This document shows positions 55,185-64,000 of a stretch of DNA of 64,000 bases, one piece after another. The notes beneath the pieces were generated by a model, which ran no database searches, was not told the origin of the DNA, and was given only the letters and a program-made list of their open reading frames with translations. Positions within the stretch are counted from its first letter, which is position 1, and each line of letters opens with the position of its first letter. The position numbers and the translations under genes are program-made. Origin of the DNA: Bryopsis sp. KO-2023 (lineage: Eukaryota; Chlorophyta; Ulvophyceae; Bryopsidales; Bryopsidaceae); assembly GCA_030272585.1 (NCBI GenBank), contig BSYQ01000002.1, positions 2,666,001-2,730,000 of the forward strand, read 5' to 3'.

Positions 55185-58100
55185 AATTCTAAAATATGGA
55201 GCCTCCCTATTAAAACGTCTTTCACTCAAGAAATTTGAAAACAAACTGGAATTGGAGTCTCTTGGCTATGTCATTTGGTATGGATGGTCAACTTTTAAAC
55301 ACATCTTATTAACACATTGTCATGATCACGGTATTTTAAAACATGCTCAAAATCCTTTCAACTCTTTAGGAAAATCATATCAAGCTATCTTCTATTGTAA
55401 TCCCAATTCACCCTTGGAGGATGTTTTTCGCGATTTTACTCTTTCCGAACTTTCCTGGAATTTTTTCTTTTCTGGTCACCTTACGTTCGAAAGGGCGCTC
55501 AAAGTCAAAGGCCGCTCGGATTATTGAGACGTTCTGCAATTTTTTGGATGACCTAGATTGGAAGCCAGTCTCAGCCTCAGCCACATGGAAAGTTGTTTGT
55601 CAACAGTGATATAGACGTAATTGTGAAAAAATTTGTTCTTTACAATCAACAAAAGACGAAGAATTAAGGTCTTAAGACTTCAAAAATTGGGTTTCTCGGC
55701 CTTGAGGTCTATTGTCTCAGCTAACATCCAAAGAATTGTCGAAGTGGGGACGTCAAGGCTAATATACAAGAAGATGGGCTTTAACTCATGCACAACACTA
55801 GTATAACATTGCACATCAAACGTCTAACGCCTCAAATGTTAACTATTTGAGCCATCGTAACTTGAGCTAAACCCTAAACACTAAGCTTGAATCACTCAAA
55901 CCCTAAACGAAGAGCATTCAAGAGAGTACTTAACGACCTCGAGCTCAATATTACCATCTCAACGAGTGTGGGACATGATCTAGCTTAACCTTACACCAAT
56001 TAGAAGAACCAAAAGAACCTTTAAAAAAAAATAAAAAAAACTTTGAAGAAAAAAAAACCCGATGAACATCGAGGCTTTCACTACGAAGCAAGCAAAATCA
56101 ACACGAACACTATGCGCGACATCCTTTCTCGAAAATGACGTAGGCTTAATCATTAAGCTTGGGGATGTCCTGGTGCCTTTTGAACTTAACGTAGGTAATG
56201 GGGAACTCATTTGGTTTAGGGAGGATGGTAAACAAGAGGCAGAAAAGCACCTCGAAGGTGTCTCGTGGTCATACTAGAAGATACCTTTAAAGACCATATC
56301 GCAAGCATCGGCTATAAAATTTAAAAAACGCTTCTGCATTTGTCATTCTTTTCACGCTGTGATTTTAATGTGGTTACAATTGAGCACGGGCCTTCATCAA
56401 TTCCAAGACCCCCCAAGGCGGGGGATCATTATTAGAAAGAAGCTACTATTAAACACAACCTTAAAATTTTCCAAGAAACCACGAAGAGGGAGGGTCATTT
56501 TACGAGATTAAATTCTACCATAGAAAAAATGGTACATAGAGCAACTTGCCTTACCCATTCGTTACATCTTCCAAACAGAATTCTCAGCGATGTGTTATAG
56601 CCATAATCAAGGTCTTATGGTTAGAACGTTTTCTGATACTGGGTGCACGCAATAAATTCGAAGTAGTGATGTCTCTACGCTGCACAAACTTCCTTGGCTT
56701 ATGCCCGAGCAAAATCTGAAACATGTTATGAATGTGCCACAAGCTCAACTTGATAAGCGACAATCGAAATCCTCTCCAATGCTTTCAGGGGTCTCAAGAA
56801 CTTCAAGGACGGAATGTTACAGCCGTCCTTACTTTAATGTTTGAAAAAACAGTATTCGGCAAACGTGATATTCGCAAACACACCTCTTCTTCCACCTCTA
56901 GAATCAACTCTCGACTCGCTAGTTTTCTCCTCCTAGTTTCAACGCGGCTATTCGGCCATCCTGATAATAATCCTACAAAAGTATTAAAATCGACTTCAAC
57001 TAATCAATAATAAATATCGTTAAACTAGCGAAATAGCTAATCAATAAAAAAATACTTCTTTAATGAGTGCTTACAAGAACGCATGTCTCCTTTTTAAAAA
57101 AACAGGTTGTCTTGCGCTTCCAATAGAAACCTCGTGCATTTGTGATTTAAAGCCCATATCCAAGCTATTAGATTAGGATCCCCTGTCAGAGGGTGGCAAA
57201 GTTTGCAAGCACTAAGGTTCTTCGATTTATCCCTAAAAGTCGCTGATTGGCAATAGATTACTAGTTGGTTTAACCAATACGCAGCTCCTTTCACATATAT
57301 TGGAAAGAAGTTCGACTCGTCGATTTGAGGCACTATTGGCCGCTTCGTAGCCACCTGACCTCGTAAGTCAATCTTCCTCTTGAGTTCTCTTTTTATCAGA
57401 AATACATCGTATCTTTTTCAACGTGATGGAAGATTCTTACCCTTGCCATGATGACATAAAAAAAAATTCATGAGCGGATGAGAAGAGATTTAAATTTATC
57501 TCTCTATGAATAGGATCTCCAGGAGGTTGGCCATCTTCATTGGTTCAGAAGCTAGCCTGGTCTTTTTCTTTTTTCATAAGCCCCTATATTTCCACTCTCG
57601 AAAGCTAAAATTTCTCCATTTCACCATTCGAAACGCATCTCAAAGTTCAGCAGACATTTTGGTAGCCACCTTGTCTCTGATCGATCTATGGAGGTCTAGC
57701 AAGCATAGCTAGGTTTTGTCACACTGACACACATTATTCCCTATGCGGTCCATTACCCTTGCGAAACTTAGGTAATAATTCTCTACCTTCTCTAGGCATC
57801 TTTAAAACCTATCAAACAACCAAGCGATATTTGTTAACCCAAAACATGATAATTCCCTTTGGGGGAGAGTGGACTCCTTGAGTGTTAAGGAATATATGAT
57901 ATCGTGGACGTTTACTCATCAATCACTCGAGTCTTCAAGAGCTCAAATATTGTAGAAAGATATCCACGTGTATAATAAAAGATGAATCATAGTCTAGACT
58001 AAAAACTAGCGGATTCTTGTGAAGCGTTTGAAAACCCATGCGGCAACTTCGTGAAAAACTAACTCGATCAAGAATTGTGAACGTTCGAAAAACTCAGCAG

Positions 58101-59851
58101 ATATTTAATTCAATAGAAAGGTTTTTCCGCCAAATCATCGTTATCGCTCGTCTTTATTGCATATATAGTTTTTTGTTCCTCTTAACACTATGAGTCCTTA
58201 GATTTCTCACCGAGCTTTCTAACGTGGAGCAAATAAACATGATCGAAATTCATTTCGAGGATAAACCATGATTTTTTTAGCAACATCTCGCTAAATTCAA
58301 CACCAACTGTTCCACAGACCACATATGTTGATGACAAGTGATCTAGGATCTGAGTGAAGTTTTTTTAAATATTAGATAATGTTAATCGAATACCTGTCAC
58401 AAGTCACGTGCGCATGTGTGTGTGTGTTCATTGGTTATGTAGGTCACTATTGATTGGTGGTACGTGAATGAATGAGGAGACAAGAAGGGATCAAACCTTG
58501 TTGCATACATCCCTTTTTTTTTAAACAAACTGGCCACATATGATTAAACAATGCACTAAGTTTTGACTAATAACTTGATGAAAATGCCATATCAAAAAAT
58601 TTCCTTGTAGAAAATCGACGACAAACAACTGATAGAACTTTTCACTGTAGTGATAAAAATCGGGAAGGTGTCGCAACAATTTTTCCCTCTTTAATATTGG
58701 AGTTCGTTGGTTTGGTCATAACTTCTTTGTTCTATCTTTTCCTTTGTATATATATGGTAAATAGTTTTTCATTATTGACTAATTGTAGAAGAAAATCCGT
58801 AAACATTCTTCAAACAATTACTACCAAGTGAATATAGAGGGACATGCTTTAGGGTTCGGGTTGATTGGTTGATCTTTGTTTCGTTGACACGATATCTTTC
58901 GCTCAAAGTTACTTCACTACTTCAAGTGTAGAAAAAATTGCTAATGCAATTGTAGAATAAAAAAAACATATATAATACTCCCCATACAATCGTTTCGGAA
59001 GCTTTTGAGCATCCGATCAAGGTGCAAACTTTAACTAGTATTTATGCTTTATTTTTTTTAATTCTTTCGATAGTTCTCGGTTGAGAGTAAACGTTTTCTC
59101 TTTCTCTTATGTCCGTCACGCTGAGAGGAAGCTCCTCTTTTGTTTGCACACTCTGGTGCTCGACGTCCGGCCCATGCCTCGGCGCACTCACGATATCTCG
59201 GAAGCTCTAGTGTTCCTCACGTTCTTTCTCCAGCTCCACGTATAGCCCCTGCATGATCCTCTACGCCCTCGTCATAGCCTCTTCCCCCGCTTGCCGCGCT
59301 GATAGTTCGGTAGCCCATTGTTGACGACTCTGCTGAAGTCAAACTCGCGTCTGGTTCGTGTTGAGCTGGAGTTGGTCTATGGCTTCTTGGAGGCGCTCTG
59401 CCCTAGCTTCCGCTCTTTGCACCCTTAACCAAAGACGCTGTACTTCCACCGTTTCCCGACGGGGTGGGGTTGCTTGCATCAAATCCTTTACAAAAACTTT
59501 CTGAATCTATTTCTTGATGAAACAACACACCGTCACCCCAAGAAATTCGATCATGCTTGAAAAAGCTTATGGAAACTTCAATTGTCTTGGAGTAAAGATT
59601 CATGACCAACTGAAATATGTAAAGCTATCAAAGCGAAGCATTATCTTAACTTGACGTTAAAAATTGTCGTTTTCATTTGTGGGCCCGTCTTTCGTTTATT
59701 TTTTGGTTAAATCTTCGAATTGGTGCAACGTTCTTAGTACCGACTGATACGGGCACGAAACAACGAGACAAAACAAGACTATAAAAGACATTTGATTACA
59801 CCGGGTAGCCTCTTTAATGGGCTCTAAATTCACAACAGAATTCCACCTTTT

Positions 59852-59920
59852 CAGTGCTCGAACCCGTCACCTCCCCGACTGGATGCACCATCCAGAGCAC
59901 TAAGCCACCTCACTGGCCTC
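59852..59920 (-). mobile_element. tRNA-like sequence, probably SINE head
   Basis: The minus strand has CAGTG/CACTG ends, GGTGGCTTAGTGC (close to an A box), a CTGGATG/CATCCAG hairpin in the anticodon-arm position and GGGTTCGAGC (close to a B box). The arms do not make a proper tRNA, so a tRNA-derived retroposon is more likely than a tRNA gene. Confidence 0.45.
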
Positions 59921-61252
59921 GGGGTTCACGGTCTAAACCTTTCGTATTACCGACTCCAACAACATCTTCTTCGTGACATATTCTCTTTTCTCAAAACAAT
60001 ATATGTTTTCCTTTGGTGACCCAGAGATGAAATTTTCAACAACAAAAAAAAGTTTTTCTCGAGTTTTATGCTTGGCCTAGTTTTCTACTTGTGCTCGGTT
60101 CCTCCACACCTTTGTGACGGTCGTCAAAACATCCACCTACTCCCGCAATTCTCTAATGTTTTGGTTCAATGTTGCGGTATCGTCCGCCACAAACTTCCTC
60201 ATCATCTCCTCGAACGCAGCCATTGTATCGTTTGTAATCTGTTCCTTTTTCGCCCGGGGCTCTTTCGATCTTTCCTTGCAGTATCGGCTTTCGGAACCAT
60301 TGTTGTTTCTATCGTTTAAATCCACTCACGATTATTCTTGTAGACCCAAGCGCCTCATACTTCGTACCGCCAAAGTCTCTCTATGGTACATACTAGCTTG
60401 CGTGGAAATAACTCCTTTGTCGGGGGTGCTTGAACCTTTGTTGCGCGTTTGCGAAGTCTGAACAATAGGCTGGAGGATTCGAGCTATAAGTCAAGTGCTT
60501 AAGTCAGCAGCGGACTTGGATTGAGCACTGACCGAATAGTGACCTATCTTGTAACTAACGAAAATCAGCTTGGAACGAGTGCATATCTTTTCTTACAAAA
60601 ATTGGAACTCTTCTTCTTAACGGTGAATCTCAATTTCTTGCAAAAGATCATCTCTCCAACATTTTTGTTAACTTTCTCAAGAATTCATCCTCCAGTTCCA
60701 GAACACAAAAAGAAAATTGATTGTCACAAACTCACACCTCCAAAAACAGAATCTACTACGCATAACGATGTGGCTGATCCCAGTCGTCCCTCTGTTCTTG
60801 GGCCTGCTGCTGCTAATAAGTTGGTATTCGAGCGTTTTGGCTTAAAACTGTTTTGCAACACTTTTTCGTGGAAGATTTCACAACATTCATTGATGAAAAC
60901 AATATCTTTCAAAGCAATATATTGGTGAAGAAGATCTAAGCGGGTCCACTCGTTAAACACAAACATAATCAAAGAGTCTTCAACAAACAAAGACATGGTT
61001 ACGAGAAATCTTCTTGATCGGGGCAAAAGTTAGTTTCGGAACAAGAAATGAGAAACAAATAATGCAAGTGCCATCAAGAGCAGTTGATTCTCAAAAATAT
61101 ATCTCTTCTTCTCATCTGTTCGATTTTAAAAAACAATCCCCTTTCTAAAATTCTCCGGAAAAGATCTATGTTATCAATTTCAAAAAACCTTTCATCAGTA
61201 TCGTCCTATTTTCTAATTGGTAAATTTCGCTCTATCAACCCGTTTCACGAAC

Positions 61253-61392
61253 GGCTTGTACCACAGTCAGCCATGGAGACAGCTTGTACTGTAGTAGACA
61301 TCCAAGCTCCTTGTACCACACTCAGTCATGTAAGCGGGTTGTACCGCAATCAGACATCCAAACTCCTTGTACCACAGTCAATCATGGAAGCA
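61253..61392. repeat. 28-bp tandem repeat, 5 units
   Basis: Units begin with (G/C)(C/G)TTGTACCRCAVTCA and alternate two endings (CATGGAAGC and ACATCCAAAC), so the higher-order period is 56 bp. It totals 140 bp. Confidence 0.8.
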
Positions 61393-63547
61393 CCCAAGAA
61401 ATGCAATGCTCTTCTCAAGCAGTCGTTTTCCTTCGAGGTCTTCAAAAATCAAGCGGTTTGAAAAAAAACGACTAAAAAAAACTTGATCGGTTCCGGTGTT
61501 GCTCGATTAAACGCCTAATTAATTGCCCTCGCCCCAACTATTCGTAATCCATCTCGATTAGGTGATTAAAATAACCACCCGTTTGGCCGGTGTCCATTGT
61601 AATTACTAAATCCGAAAAGAACTATGTACTTTTTTTTTTTATCGGACCAAACTCTGCACCCACGGGTTGATCTAAGGCTTGAATTCTATTTTCAGAAATA
61701 GTATAATGTACATGGACGATCGATTAGAATTGAACTCATTTGTTTCCTCCTAGCTCAAAGTTTAATATTGTCCCCAACTAGTGTGTGAAATTGAAAGTTT
61801 ATATATAACGTCAATCAAGCGAGGCAATTTGTATTGCATGACTTCACACTTTTAAGGAATTGACTCCTAGGTCTCTTGTATGAAGACTTCTTAAGCGATC
61901 TGAAAATAAATATTCTCTTTCACCCCAAATTTCCTTCTTCAAGGGACATGCCGGTGTTCCCCCCCCAAACAAGCTAAGGCACACTTTCACGATGCTAAAT
62001 AATCAGTAAAGTTACCTTGTCATTAGTTTCCCTCATCTTTTGAGAAAAAAAAAGGAACGAGCAATACCTAAGTCCTGGAAACTTTCTTCTTGCTTGTTGT
62101 AAGTATGTTCGCACTTTGATCTATGAAACGTCCTCAACGCTTTATCCCTGGTAAAGAGAAGTAACTTTTTCATGTATCTTTTATGATATAACATTTCTTT
62201 TGATTATTTTTTTTTATGTTGTAAATATGGTTCAATGCCTTCTTCGATTTTCTTACACAGCAACATGTCGTTAGGGCATCGGAGTGTCGGTCTATGTAAT
62301 CAAGATTATCGATATCGAGTTTTATTGTAAAACTGGCTAGCTTTAATAGTATTTTCTTAGAGTCTACACAGGTCTATTCTTACTAAGATAACCGTCAAAT
62401 TGAACTCCTGCTCCCGAAGTATTTCTCTTGAGCTAATATAAATAGTTATACATGTAAATCTTTTTATATTAATTTTACAATAAGAAGTATTTACAAGTTG
62501 CTAATCGATCAATCGATCAATTTCTTCTCTCTAATTATTCCTCCCGTATTGAACTCCAGTATTGAAACCACGAAAGAGCTGTCCCAAATACTCTACCCAA
62601 TCATTAAGCAAAACAACATTCTTAACCCTTTGTTTTCCCGGCTGAAAGTCACGAAAAAATTTCCTGGGATTCTCATAAGAGTTTCAATCGATGACTCCGT
62701 AAGCTTTTGTGCATACTTTTTCTTTTTCCTATCAAGAAGTCCATACCTATCTCTAACCCGCTGATATTCTTCGATATTATGATTCTGTTTTGTTATTATT
62801 ACCTTTCCAAGTTTGTTTTTAAAGTTTTTGCACTCTCAATCGAACATGTACATACTTCGAGTATCTCATCCTTGGGCAACGAGACAGGTCAAGAAAAAAA
62901 TACTTAAAAAACAAATTTGGATCGGTAAATTACGAGACGAACATTTTTTTTCACGATCGAACCGTCACCCTCAGAGAATCGAGCCCTGGACATGTGAACC
63001 TTGGGTGATTCATGCCCTAAGACCTAGGTGGAACTCCTAAAATATCGTACTGCGCTATGGCATTACCGCTTGGGTCAATATAGTGACAATCGAAGGTCGG
63101 TGTTAGACTTTGGAGCAGTCCCCCCCAAAATGGCAATGATACGTGCACGTAGGGGTGGGTTTTGTAGTATGTACGATAAGGATATAAGGGTTGGGAAAAA
63201 TAATTTTTGATAAGAATTTTCCGGGTTTTTTCCCTTCTCGTGCTTTTTGTGTGTGTGTTTGTACTTACTTCTTACAATAAGGGGTTTGTTGTAGCATCAC
63301 CCACAAATAAGGTTCTTGAAGTCGTCCTGGACGACTCGTCATGAAAGTGGATTTCATCTTCCACTAGATTCTTGCAAAACCAACACACCCTATCACTTCT
63401 TTCTACCCGGTTAACTCTTTTCATTGTATAAGCTTCTACATGAAGGAAGTGAACACCGCATCTGAAACGTGCGATTGCCCCAACGTAAACAAATTTTAAT
63501 TGCTGTCTAAAATAACCCAGTCTCTCTTCTCTCTTAATAAAGTTTTA

Positions 63548-64000
63548 TCATTCTCTGAAACACACCGACTCCACCCATGCAGATCTCAAAACATTTTTCT
63601 TAGTCTCCCTCCAATCCCGAATGTCAATAATCTCCCCATTATTAATACACGACACAAAACGACTCCCTAGAGGTTCCACCATCTTAATCAAAAGATTTCC
63701 ATATGACCGACCCATATTTCTATATCGTTTTACCATTCTATCCGCAAGAAAATAAACCGGCGAGTTCTCAGAAAAAGAAATCAATTTATTATAAAATTTA
63801 AGAACTCTCTCTTGTATGCGATATTCCATGTTGAAGGTGTTGAAATCCCAAAAAACGATTCCTTTTGGAGTCCGCTCCAGAAGACATAATATCCAACGTA
63901 AACAATTGAGGTATAATTTTTCCAACTTGTCGAAAACGCTACGGTAAATCCTTGCACCCCATACCTCACAACCATACAGAATCGCACTTAATACAAAAAT
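63548..64000 (-). mobile_element. LINE (non-LTR retrotransposon) reverse-transcriptase C-terminal fragment
   Basis: The open frame, running off the window edge, reads LYGCEVWGARIYRSVFDKLE followed by LYLNCLRWILCL, the pattern that follows the reverse-transcriptase domain in many LINEs (LLYGxExW...LxxxxxRxL). It ends at a stop at 63548-63550. The upstream part lies outside the window, so completeness is unknown. Confidence 0.7.

Larger units (their letters stand above)
51521..64000. other. AT-rich region, no convincing host genes
   Basis: Base composition and word use differ clearly from 1-50 kb. Open frames are short or contain microsatellites. Fragments such as AFEEMMRKFVADD on the minus strand near 60200 resemble retrotransposon gag-type coils, but too weakly to call. 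It probably consists of decayed repeats. Confidence 0.5.

Noticed and set aside
54982..55527. 181-codon open frame in the AT-rich region
   Set aside because: It contains an (AT)n tract encoding Ile-Tyr repeats and shows no recognisable domain.

Overview
This is nuclear DNA of a eukaryote, probably from the green-plant lineage (possibly an alga or early-diverging plant). The evidence is spliceosomal GT-AG introns with T-rich acceptors, an intron-containing elongator tRNA-Met, U2 snRNA genes with a plant-type 5' end, a MOR1/XMAP215-family C-terminus whose TOG segment reads like plant MOR1, and a plastid/plant-type BASS-like transporter. The lineage call is inference. Gene density is low and most genes are rebuilt here from exons with matching phases.

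The window is dominated by a segmental duplication in direct orientation. Block A (1 to about 17,790) and block B (about 39,955 to 50,140) share two homologous stretches: A1/B1 (tRNA-Arg, U2 snRNA, a dispersed 430-bp repeat) and A2/B2 (small secreted-protein genes, an inverted pair of the same 430-bp repeat, and a five-exon ankyrin gene). The middles differ. A carries tRNA-Leu, a Cys/Gly-rich secreted peptide and an F-box/WD40 gene. B carries a diverged F-box/WD40 gene on the other strand. A third F-box/WD40 copy (31.9-32.9 kb, minus) is an inverted duplicate of the one at 9.7 kb.

The most striking object is a 5,198-bp DNA transposon at 81-5278. It has 30-bp terminal inverted repeats, a TA target duplication and GC-rich subterminal arrays of a GTCGGCGACG-like word. 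The duplicate block B holds the matching empty site at about 40,037. Its interior is host-type gene material with introns: a coiled-coil gene piece and the C-terminal part of a proline iminopeptidase, both disabled. It looks like a gene-capturing (Pack-type) element.

Between the blocks lie an N-terminally short MOR1-like gene with a long coiled-coil tail (19.5-26.4 kb), a four-exon gene for a secreted, probably GPI-anchored protein (27.4-29.5 kb), a decayed coiled-coil/ankyrin gene (30.3-30.9 kb), a coiled-coil tail-anchored protein (33.7-34.7 kb) and a bile-acid:sodium-symporter-family transporter (36.1-37.1 kb).

From about 50.1 kb the sequence changes character: about 1.4 kb of purine/pyrimidine-rich low-complexity DNA, then AT-rich sequence to the end with no convincing host gene, only microsatellites, a 28-bp tandem repeat, a tRNA-like (SINE-like) sequence and, at the window edge, a LINE reverse-transcriptase fragment.
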